Part shown: positions 1 to 5,721 of the stretch, piece after piece | Layout: the number at the start of each line of letters is the position of its first letter | Numbering within the stretch: the first letter of the stretch is position 1 | Source: an uncultured Ignavibacteriota bacterium | Lineage (GTDB): Bacteria > Bacteroidota > Ignavibacteria > Tepidaquicellales > Tepidaquicellaceae | NCBI GenBank assembly: GCA_903901375.1 | Contig: CAIUQV010000492.1 | Location: 1 to 5,783, forward strand | Direction of reading: 5' to 3' | DNA length: 5,783 nucleotides | Notes under the pieces: model-generated | What the model saw: the letters and a program-made list of their open reading frames with translations, nothing else | Database searches by the model: none | What the model was told of the DNA's origin: nothing | Translations under genes and position numbers: made by a program

Positions 1-947
1 TTAGGGAACGGTAAAAAATCTATCCCGGCGTTTATAAAGTTTTCTCTGTATCCTGATTGCCCGTTATTGCTGTTTGGGTCAAAGTAATCGTACCTTGCAA
101 ATATGTTTATCACTTCTGTTTCATTCATATCTGTCTTTCGGAGTAAATTGTATTTTGAATGAACCGAAAAACCAAACGGATTCTGTGCATCCGTTCCTGT
201 TATCGCATTGTTTCTGAACTGAAATACAGGTTCTAAAGTAAATTCATTGTGCTTGGATTTGTATCCAATAACGCTTTTTACTGAATATCTGTACTGGTCA
301 TTCACTCCTGACTGATAATCAAAGTAACCTTCAGCAACAAAACTGCCGAAAAATCTTGCGTATAACTGTCCGTAATATTTCGGATATTTCGAAACTTCGG
401 GTCTCAGCCCTTTTCCATTTCCAATCAAAGCCATATAACCAAAATTACCATCTTTATCAAACTTTCCTCGTAATGCTACTCCTATATCCACTGCTGATCC
501 TAATCCGTTTTTATCTGCTATTGTTTTTTCAATCCCTCTGTAACCATACATTAATTCTGAAGCACCCCAGACAAACATCGGAGTCGGCATCAGACCGAAT
601 AAAATACTTGAGTTCTTAACTACATTCTTCCATTCAAAGTTAGCATCATAAATAATGAAACTCATTTTATTGTCAATCTTAGTGACATCGTTTGCTTCTA
701 TCCCAAAATTCCCCGTAAAATCATTATTGAAATAATGTTCGTAATGCAGACGTGTTCTTCTTATAGTAAACCCCTGCACATCTTTTCCATACGGTGAATA
801 CTGACCTGAACTGCCTGACGAATCTCCGTCTGCTTTATAAAAGTAATCTCCGAATAAAACACCATTGAATTTACCGCTTGGTTTGTTATCCTGTGCGAAT
901 GATGCGGTAACAGTAATCAGTAAAATAATAAGTAAAAGTCTTTTCAC
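1..947 (-). CDS. Porin-like outer-membrane beta-barrel protein, partial (3' end beyond the window)
   Basis: An open frame of 315 codons plus two bases runs off the left edge without a stop. Residues 1-18 form a Sec signal peptide: a KR start, a hydrophobic stretch LLLIILLITVTA, and an S-F-A cleavage motif before Gln19. The rest is rich in aromatic residues and Gly/Asn, with alternating strand-like segments, for example FTIRRTRLHYEHYF at 60-73, FIIYDANFEW at 97-106, ILFGLMPTPMFVW at 115-127 and FTLEPVFQFR at 236-245. This is typical of outer-membrane barrels. The 'IRRTRL' segment near the first strands and the 'GLMPTPMF' turn recall phosphate-selective porin-type proteins of Bacteroidota, but the family name is from memory. 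No ATG is available at the start. GTG at 947 fits the signal peptide best; an in-frame TTG at 953 is the alternative. It lies just past the nrfA terminator on the same strand, so it may be a companion of the nrf genes. Its substrate cannot be read from the sequence. Confidence 0.8.
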   Translation of the reverse strand, partial: MKRLLLIILLITVTASFAQDNKPSGKFNGVLFGDYFYKADGDSSGSSGQYSPYGKDVQGFTIRRTRLHYEHYFNNDFTGNFGIEANDVTKIDNKMSFIIYDANFEWKNVVKNSSILFGLMPTPMFVWGASELMYGYRGIEKTIADKNGLGSAVDIGVALRGKFDKDGNFGYMALIGNGKGLRPEVSKYPKYYGQLYARFFGSFVAEGYFDYQSGVNDQYRYSVKSVIGYKSKHNEFTLEPVFQFRNNAITGTDAQNPFGFSVHSKYNLLRKTDMNETEVINIFARYDYFDPNSNNGQSGYRENFINAGIDFLPFP

Positions 948-968
948 GTTCAAATAATTTGTATTTAT

Positions 969-1002
969 AAAAAACCCCCTTTACAAACATACGTAAAGGG
1001 GG
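969..1002 (-). terminator. Intrinsic terminator after nrfA
   Basis: On the minus strand CCCCCTTTAC (1002-993) and GTAAAGGGGG (984-975) form a perfect 10-bp stem with an 8-base loop, followed directly by six T (974-969). It starts 22 bases after the nrfA stop codon and ends about 20 bases before the GTG of the porin-like gene. That position would end the nrfHA transcript and uncouple the downstream gene, unless there is readthrough. Confidence 0.88.
984..991 (-). promoter_or_regulatory. Possible -7 element for the porin-like gene, inside the terminator loop
   Basis: The minus strand reads TATGTTTG, an exact match to the Bacteroidota -7 consensus TAnnTTTG. It occupies the loop and the first base of the descending arm of the nrfA terminator. 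Transcription from it would start near 981 and give a leader of roughly 34 bases containing only the second arm, so the hairpin could not form. No TTTG lies at the expected -33 distance; only TTTT at a longer spacing of 23 bp is seen. The match could be chance. Confidence 0.28.
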
Positions 1003-1024
1003 ATGTAATTCTCTAAAAGTTTGT

Positions 1025-2500
1025 TTAGTAACCTGAAATTGTATATCCCTTATCCTTAGCCGCTTTATTCCATTGAGGAATTGTTTCGTTCAAAAATACG
1101 GATTTTGCTTTATACAAACTATCCATATTTAGTCCAATATATACCTGTGCTTTTATCTTTGTAGAAATATCCGGCATTTGCACTGGTATTTTTACATTCA
1201 GTTTAATTAATAATTCAGTCAGAAGATTTCTTGCTTCCTGTCCTTTTAAAATAGCATTCCCAAGTATTCTTGCACATTCAAGCGGTGCATGGAAAGAACC
1301 TCCGTGAGATGCTCCAACAAAATCCCATCTCCATTGTGCCTGTCTTATCAGTTTAAGAATTGGTTTCATCTGCTCTTCCGTTGCTCCATTGTCCCATGCA
1401 ATCTTTGCTTCGATATGTGCTTTTGCAAGTACGTTTGTAACTGAATTACCTAACTCAAAAATTTTGTCCTGTCTGTCGTAAACATTATTTCTCAATGTAT
1501 TTTCGCTTTCTCTGTGGCAGACCTGACATGAATTAGCAATGTTGTTTAAAGGACTCTGTACATGATGGTCTGTAAATTTAATGCCGCCCTCACTCTTATA
1601 AGGCATGTGGCAATCTGCACAGGCAAGTCCTCTCTGACTGTGAATTCCCATCTGGAATATCTCGTAATCAGGATGCTGTGCTTTCAGCATTGGTGCTTTG
1701 CTTAATTTGTGTACCCAGTCTACGTGTTCAACTTCATCGTAGTATTTTTCCATATCTTCAACAGTAAATCCTTTATCCCAAGGAAATGTCAGATATTTCT
1801 CTTCTTTTCCTTTGAAATAATATTCTACATGGCACTGTGCACAAACTAATGAACGCATTTCCTGGTGAGTTGATTTAGTTATGTCTTTACCTTGTCTTTT
1901 GAATGCTTCTGCTAATGCAGGTCTTGAAATTCTTAAGTTCATCGTCTTGTTATCGTGGCAATCCTGACAACCGATTGAATTTACAACCTCAGAACCAAGT
2001 TCTTTCCAGGGTTTTTTGTAAAATTCTGCAATCCCTAACTGATCCATTAATCTTGGTACATCGGGACTTTTACAGGTCCAGCATGTTGCAGGTTGCGGTA
2101 CATCAGTTCTCAGTGTATTTCTTATATCTTTTATTGCTAAATAATGTCCGCGGCTTTGATTGTAATCCCTTGAGAATGCATAACCAGCCCAGAGCACTAC
2201 TAAATCAGGATAACGCTCCAGCATATCAATCCTTGCAGAGCCGCCATGTTTACTGGCAAAACTCGTATCCTGTGTTGCTAAATATGTTTCGTATTCCCTG
2301 GGATAATTTTCTCCCCATACTTCATTTCTTGGTTCCCAGTCTTTAATTGGTTTAACATTCTGAACAATCTGATTAGATTCACTTCTTCTCTCAATGATAG
2401 AACTTCCCAATAAACCAATCAGGAATACTACAATTACTGTTGCTCCGTAGAGTACCCATCCAAGCCAGGGTTTCTCTTTAATTTTTTCTGAAAGTTTCAT
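1025..2500 (-). CDS. nrfA: Ammonia-forming cytochrome c nitrite reductase, pentaheme catalytic subunit
   Basis: NrfA reduces nitrite to ammonium with six electrons at a periplasmic heme. The 491 residues carry all five heme motifs: the catalytic CWTCK at 140-144, with the family's Lys axial ligand, and CxxCH at 178-182, 220-224, 294-298 and 325-329. By comparison with known NrfA, the active-site residues are Arg131 (in TLRT), Tyr227 (in CHVEYY) and His276 (in KAQHPD). The calcium site is Glu226, Tyr227, Lys273 and Gln275. The conserved SFHAPLE lies at 402-408. Residues 11-32 form one hydrophobic segment with no clear signal-peptidase site, suggesting an uncleaved membrane anchor, whereas E. 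coli NrfA is released. The ATG at 2500 is 22 bp downstream of the nrfH stop and has no Shine-Dalgarno sequence. It is co-transcribed with nrfH and ends at a strong terminator. From memory of the E. coli protein, the Arg-to-CxxCK spacing is about seven residues shorter here. Function is very secure. Confidence 0.97.
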   Translation of the reverse strand: MKLSEKIKEKPWLGWVLYGATVIVVFLIGLLGSSIIERRSESNQIVQNVKPIKDWEPRNEVWGENYPREYETYLATQDTSFASKHGGSARIDMLERYPDLVVLWAGYAFSRDYNQSRGHYLAIKDIRNTLRTDVPQPATCWTCKSPDVPRLMDQLGIAEFYKKPWKELGSEVVNSIGCQDCHDNKTMNLRISRPALAEAFKRQGKDITKSTHQEMRSLVCAQCHVEYYFKGKEEKYLTFPWDKGFTVEDMEKYYDEVEHVDWVHKLSKAPMLKAQHPDYEIFQMGIHSQRGLACADCHMPYKSEGGIKFTDHHVQSPLNNIANSCQVCHRESENTLRNNVYDRQDKIFELGNSVTNVLAKAHIEAKIAWDNGATEEQMKPILKLIRQAQWRWDFVGASHGGSFHAPLECARILGNAILKGQEARNLLTELLIKLNVKIPVQMPDISTKIKAQVYIGLNMDSLYKAKSVFLNETIPQWNKAAKDKGYTISGY

Positions 2501-2522
2501 AGTATGTATTTAAAAATTGATA

Positions 2523-3119
2523 TTATTTCTTTTCAAGTGCTTTTGTTAACCATTCAGGTAATACAGGTGATAATTTAGGTACTCTCGCATTCGGGAATGA
2601 CGATAAACTGCTTACCTTTCCATGAGGTACTTCTTTATGGCATGACCAGCACATAACTTCCGATTCTTCATTTGATTCATCCTCTCTTCCGCTGCCGGTT
2701 GAATGGTAGTATCCAAGAAGATGTTCATGACATCTTTCGCAGTTTTCTTCCACAACTTCTCTGCCTGCTTCTTTTATCTTTATTACCTGCGGCTCTAACC
2801 TTAAAGTAAACATAGCAGTATGTCTTAAGCCGTCGCTCGCCTTAAACATATATTTACTGATTATGTTGTTATGCGGTACATGACAGTCGTTACACGTTGC
2901 AACTCTTGCATGTGAACTGTGCTGCCAGGATGTGTATTGCGGAAACATAACGTGACAGTTTACACATGTTTCAGGTTTGTCCGATAAATATGATGTGGCG
3001 TTCCCGACATAAAAAACTAAAAACAGTAATCCGGTAAAAACTCCAAGTGCAATTAATACAGGAAGTTTCCATGGAGCAGGTGGTGATATTGTGTCTATTA
3101 TATTATTGAAATTTTTCAT
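2523..3119 (-). CDS. nrfH: Tetraheme cytochrome c quinol dehydrogenase, NrfA electron donor
   Basis: NrfH is the NapC/NirT-family membrane subunit that oxidises quinol and feeds electrons to NrfA. It has a short cytoplasmic N-terminus, one transmembrane helix at about 18-38, then a periplasmic domain with four CxxCH motifs at 52-56, 76-80, 127-131 and 157-161. The first is followed by Met58 (CVNCHVM), the known unusual Met ligand of NrfH heme 1. The segment from Trp65 to His83 (W-x2-S-S-H, C-x2-CH-x-PH) matches the family signature. An acidic stretch at 145-153 separates hemes 3 and 4, and a 37-residue tail follows heme 4. At 198 residues it is somewhat longer than the roughly 150-160-residue proteobacterial NrfH proteins I recall. 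The ATG at 3119 lies about 26 bases from the predicted transcription start and is the first gene of the nrfHA operon. NapC or another NirT-type protein is less likely given the adjacent nrfA. Confidence 0.95.
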   Translation of the reverse strand: MKNFNNIIDTISPPAPWKLPVLIALGVFTGLLFLVFYVGNATSYLSDKPETCVNCHVMFPQYTSWQHSSHARVATCNDCHVPHNNIISKYMFKASDGLRHTAMFTLRLEPQVIKIKEAGREVVEENCERCHEHLLGYYHSTGSGREDESNEESEVMCWSCHKEVPHGKVSSLSSFPNARVPKLSPVLPEWLTKALEKK

Positions 3120-3147
3120 AGCTGTAATCAGATAATAAAGTCTGTTA

Positions 3148-3178
3148 CAAATATAGTTATACTATTCACAAAATCAAA
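3148..3178 (-). promoter_or_regulatory. Bacteroidota-type promoter of nrfHA
   Basis: On the minus strand TTTG (3178-3175) is followed after exactly 19 bp by TATATTTG (3155-3148). This matches the Bacteroidota primary-sigma consensus TTTG-N19-21-TAnnTTTG with no mismatch. Placing TTTG at -33 puts the start of transcription near 3145, leaving a leader of about 26 bases before nrfH. A TTGTGAATA half-site (3171-3163) lies in the spacer. The start site is inferred, not measured. Confidence 0.68.
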
Positions 3179-3207
3179 TGTAAAATAGATATACGGTTTT
3201 AAGTTAT

Positions 3208-3225
3208 TTCTGACATTATTCACAA
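3208..3225. promoter_or_regulatory. CRP/FNR-family operator upstream of nrfH
   Basis: Read on the minus strand, TTGTGAATAATGTCAGAA matches TTGTGA-N6-TCACAA at 11 of the 12 specified bases. That is the palindrome used by CRP-like regulators, including the HcpR-type regulators of nitrosative stress. Its centre at 3216.5 is at about -71.5 from the predicted nrf start, a helical phase used by class I activators. Which regulator binds cannot be told from this window. Confidence 0.45.
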
Positions 3226-3241
3226 TATTTAATTAAATCGG

Positions 3242-3259
3242 TTTTACAAATATGTAAAA
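3242..3259. promoter_or_regulatory. 7-4-7 palindrome, possible second operator
   Basis: TTTTACA (3242-3248) and TGTAAAA (3253-3259) form a perfect inverted repeat around AATA. The same heptamer recurs as single copies in this intergenic region at 3179-3185 (TGTAAAA, touching the nrf -33 box) and 3283-3289 (TTTTACA, 35 bp before rsmI). The short spacer and weak AT pairing suggest a protein-binding site more than an RNA hairpin. Chance is a real alternative in such AT-rich DNA. Confidence 0.35.
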
Positions 3260-3323
3260 AATGTTAATTCTCTTTTTAAACCTTTTACATTTTATATAAA
3301 TATTTCTATACATAAATTATTGA

Positions 3324-4052
3324 ATGATTGATTTATCTAATATCGATGTTATAATTAAAGAGAAGTTTCCTGATTATCAGACAGAGAAAGGTGCTCTATA
3401 TGTTGTGTCTACTCCCATTGGCAACCTTGATGAAATTTCTTTCAGAGCTTTGTATATTCTGAAGAATGTTGATTTAATAGCCTGCGAGGATACCAGAGTT
3501 ACAGCTGTCTTGCTTAAGAAATATAACATTCAGAACAAGATGATTAGTTATTATTCTCAGGTTGAAAGCAGGAAAATGGATTTATTAATTGAAGAACTTA
3601 AGTCAGGTAAATCTGTAGCACTTGTCAGCGATTCTGGCACACCTGCAATCTCGGACCCCGGGTCTATTGTCATTTCCAGCTGTGTTGCAAACAATATCAA
3701 AGTTATACCTGTTCCGGGAGCAAACGCATTGATACATTCTCTTGTCTTATCGGGTTTTAATAATAAGAAATTTTTCTTTCAGGGATTCCTACCGTTAAAA
3801 GGAAGGGAGAATGTTTTGATGAAACTTCGTGAAATCAAGATGGCAATCGTTATATACGAATCTAAATTCAGGATAAAAAAGACTATATCAGAATTAAATA
3901 GGTATTTTGCAGCTAAGAATATTTCTGTTTCAAGGGAAATGACAAAAATACACGAAACTACATACAGAAACAGAGTGGATGCAATGAATAAAGATATATC
4001 TAAGATTAAAGAAAAAGGCGAATTTGTTATCGTCTTAGATAATACCTTATAA
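3324..4052 (+). CDS. rsmI: 16S rRNA (cytidine(1402)-2'-O)-methyltransferase RsmI
   Basis: RsmI uses S-adenosylmethionine to methylate the ribose of C1402 in the decoding centre of 16S rRNA, acting in the cytoplasm on the small subunit. The tetrapyrrole-methylase fold is evident: LYVVSTPIGNL at 25-35, CEDTR at 54-58, VSDSGTPAISDPG at 101-113, PGANA at 131-135, FFQGFLP at 151-157, YESKFR at 178-183, SREMTK at 203-208 and KGEFVIVL at 231-238. At 242 residues it ends right after the last fold motif, so it lacks the small C-terminal domain found in the roughly 280-residue E. coli form. About 24 residues precede the first motif, slightly more than usual, but the ATG at 3324 is the only one available. 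There is no Shine-Dalgarno sequence. It is transcribed away from nrfH and probably shares a transcript with gltX, whose start lies 64 bp downstream. Confidence 0.95.
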   Translation: MIDLSNIDVIIKEKFPDYQTEKGALYVVSTPIGNLDEISFRALYILKNVDLIACEDTRVTAVLLKKYNIQNKMISYYSQVESRKMDLLIEELKSGKSVALVSDSGTPAISDPGSIVISSCVANNIKVIPVPGANALIHSLVLSGFNNKKFFFQGFLPLKGRENVLMKLREIKMAIVIYESKFRIKKTISELNRYFAAKNISVSREMTKIHETTYRNRVDAMNKDISKIKEKGEFVIVLDNTL

Positions 4053-4061
4053 CTATCAAAG

Positions 4062-4085
4062 CTCTGTTAACTCTGTGAGCTCTGT
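4062..4085 (+). repeat. Three CTCTGT units with 9-bp period
   Basis: CTCTGT occurs at 4062-4067, 4071-4076 and 4080-4085, each separated by three variable bases, in the short gap between rsmI and gltX. The first and last units are flanked so that AGCTC (4060-4064) and GAGCT (4077-4081) are complementary. Similar short 'CTCTGTG' or 'CTTCGTG' strings are, as far as I recall, scattered between genes in many Bacteroidota. It may therefore be a dispersed intergenic repeat and not a local regulatory element. Confidence 0.5.
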
Positions 4086-4116
4086 GGTGAATTAACTCAA
4101 AGATAAATTAAATAAT

Positions 4117-5577
4117 ATGATAAATAACGAAATAAGAGTCAGATATGCACCGTCGCCGACAGGTTATATTCATATAGGGAATCTGCGGACTGCATTGTAC
4201 AATTATCTTTTTGCACGAAATACAGGTGGCAAATTTATAGTAAGAATTGAAGATACCGACCAGACAAGAAAAGTTGAAGGAGCAGTTGAAAATCTTATTG
4301 CCACTCTTAAATGGGCAGGGCTCGATTATGATGAAGGACCCGAAAAAGGTGGGGATTATGGTCCATATTATCAATCCGAGAGACTTGATATATATAAAAC
4401 TCACGTTGATATTCTGATTCAGAAGAAGAAGGCATATTATTGTTTTTGTTCTGCCGAAAGATTAACAGCATTACGCGAAGAGCAGCAAAAGCAGAAACTT
4501 AATCAGACGAAATATGATAAGCACTGTTTGCATCTTTCTGAAGAAGAAATTGCTGATAATTTATCAAAGGGAGTTCCGCATGTTGTCAGGCTTAATGTTG
4601 ACCCTGCTTCTGTAATCAGGTTTAAAGATGTTGTAAGAGGTGATGTGGAATTCTCAGGGGAAGTAGTGGATGACCAGATTTTAATTAAATCAGATAATTA
4701 TCCTACTTATCATCTTGCAAACGTTATCGATGACCATCTTATGAAGGTCTCACATGTAATCAGAGGTGAAGAATGGCTTCCTTCAACTCCTAAACACGTT
4801 CTTCTTTACGAAGCCTTCGGCTGGGAAGTGCCATCTTTTGCTCATTTACCTTTGCTGTTAAATCCTGACCGTTCTAAATTAAGTAAGCGCCAGGGTGATG
4901 TAGCTGTTGAAGATTACAGAAAGAAAGGATTTCTAAGTGAATCACTTATTAACTTTATCGCATTGCTCGGATGGACAGCCGGTGACGATAAAGAGTTCTA
5001 TTATATAGATGAGTTGATTAAAAGTTTTTCTCTCGACAGAGTAAATAAATCTGGTGCAGTATTCGATATCGAAAAACTTAACTGGCTTAACGCTGAGCAT
5101 TTGAGAAGAAAATCCGATGAGGAACTGATTCAAATGCTTCGGGACGGGTTAAAAATATCTAAGTACTCTGGAAATGAATATGCCGATGAATATTTACTTA
5201 AATTAATTCATGCCATGAAAGAAAGAGTATCATTCATACACGAAGTCTATGAGAAAGGTTCATATTTCTTCGAAGAACCGTCAGAGTATGATGAAGCAGC
5301 ATTAAAGAAAAGATGGAAAGAAGATTCTCCTGCAATCCTCAGGAAATATTCTGAGAAAATCTCTTCTTTTGAAAACCCTTCAAAAGAAGATTTCGAAAAA
5401 GTACTACATGAAACTGCTGCCGATATGAATGTCGGTAACGGAAACGTCATTCATCCTTTGCGGCTTGCCACATCAGGTGTCAGTGGTGGTCCCGGAATAT
5501 TTGAAATTCTCGATATCATCGGCAAAGAAAAGACAATCAGCAGAATCAACGCAATACTTGAAAAATTAAAAGTATAG
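4117..5577 (+). CDS. gltX: Glutamyl-tRNA synthetase
   Basis: This class I synthetase charges tRNA-Glu with glutamate in the cytoplasm. The 486-residue length is usual for bacterial GluRS. The catalytic signatures are present: APSPTGYIHIGN at 11-22, with HIGN as the HIGH motif; EDTD at 45-48; the tRNA acceptor-end region with YPTYHLANVIDDH at 195-207 and the conserved VIRGEEWLPSTPKH at 214-227; and KLSKR at 254-258 as the KMSKS motif. A CxC pair (Cys109, Cys111) and C137-x-H139 match the zinc knuckle known from E. coli GluRS, which many homologues have lost. The C-terminal part from about 325 is the helical anticodon-binding domain, closing with HPLRLATSG (446-454) and LDIIGKEKTISRI (465-477). 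The start at 4117 places the HIGH region at the normal distance from the N-terminus. No Shine-Dalgarno sequence is seen. Whether it also charges tRNA-Gln cannot be judged here. Confidence 0.97.
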   Translation: MINNEIRVRYAPSPTGYIHIGNLRTALYNYLFARNTGGKFIVRIEDTDQTRKVEGAVENLIATLKWAGLDYDEGPEKGGDYGPYYQSERLDIYKTHVDILIQKKKAYYCFCSAERLTALREEQQKQKLNQTKYDKHCLHLSEEEIADNLSKGVPHVVRLNVDPASVIRFKDVVRGDVEFSGEVVDDQILIKSDNYPTYHLANVIDDHLMKVSHVIRGEEWLPSTPKHVLLYEAFGWEVPSFAHLPLLLNPDRSKLSKRQGDVAVEDYRKKGFLSESLINFIALLGWTAGDDKEFYYIDELIKSFSLDRVNKSGAVFDIEKLNWLNAEHLRRKSDEELIQMLRDGLKISKYSGNEYADEYLLKLIHAMKERVSFIHEVYEKGSYFFEEPSEYDEAALKKRWKEDSPAILRKYSEKISSFENPSKEDFEKVLHETAADMNVGNGNVIHPLRLATSGVSGGPGIFEILDIIGKEKTISRINAILEKLKV

Positions 5578-5595
5578 TTATTTTGTTTAAAATAA
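5578..5595 (+). repeat. AT-only inverted repeat after gltX
   Basis: TTATTTT (5578-5584) and AAAATAA (5589-5595) form a 7-bp stem around GTTT, starting on the base after the gltX stop. The stem has no GC pair and no T tract follows, so it is a poor terminator. It may only reflect base composition. Confidence 0.25.
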
Positions 5596-5612
5596 TTGTT
5601 ATAATGTATCAT

Positions 5613-5674
5613 TACAGTCTCGTAGAGGCTGCATATTTGTAGGTTAAGATATAAAAGATGAACAACCTCTCAAA
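5613..5674 (+). repeat. Structured 62-bp repeat, copy 1
   Basis: It is identical to 5722-5783 at 56 of 62 positions, with no gaps. It opens with a 7-bp stem (5615-5621 with 5625-5631, loop GTA, one G-T wobble), followed by a 33-base AT-rich segment (5631-5663) that is identical in both copies. Within that, AGGTT (5641-5645) can pair with AACCT (5664-5668). No open reading frame of note is contained. It resembles the hairpin-plus-tail intergenic repeats of Bacteroidota, some of which are linked to REP-associated tyrosine transposases; that link is untested here because no such gene is in the window. Confidence 0.85.
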
Positions 5675-5686
5675 GGTAATTTGTAG

Positions 5687-5706
5687 TTCCGGCATTCTTG
5701 CCGGAA
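5687..5706 (+). repeat. GC-rich hairpin between the repeat copies
   Basis: TTCCGGCA (5687-5694) and TGCCGGAA (5699-5706) pair perfectly over 8 bp around the loop TTCT. It is the most GC-rich motif in the 206-bp right-hand intergenic region. It is followed by ACAATAAGG and no T tract, so it is not a standard intrinsic terminator. It sits within the 47-bp spacer between the two 62-bp repeats and may be part of a larger composite unit. Confidence 0.7.
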
Positions 5707-5721
5707 ACAATAAGGTTCTTC

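Noticed and set aside
356..619. An 87-codon open frame on the plus strand
   Set aside because: It is antisense to the porin-like gene, which has a signal peptide and barrel pattern. The plus-strand product has no recognisable features.
1903..2346. A 147-codon open frame on the plus strand
   Set aside because: It lies wholly antisense to nrfA, whose five heme motifs and active-site residues establish the minus strand. The plus-strand product shows no recognisable family.
3154..3171. A second full TTGTGA-N6-TCACAA site in the nrf promoter spacer
   Set aside because: Only the TTGTGA half is present. The partner half reads TAACTA, three of six matches, so I treat it as a half-site at most.
3286..3293. 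TACATTTT as a -7 element for rsmI
   Set aside because: The last base differs from TAnnTTTG, and there is no TTTG anywhere on the plus strand between 3181 and 3323, so no -33 box. The rsmI promoter remains unidentified.
4108..5450. Minus-strand open frames at 4108-4404, 4942-5133 and 5247-5450
   Set aside because: All are antisense to gltX, which is intact with every expected motif.
5687..5706. Intrinsic terminator for gltX
   Set aside because: The stem is strong but no T tract follows on either strand, and it lies more than 100 bp after the stop codon.
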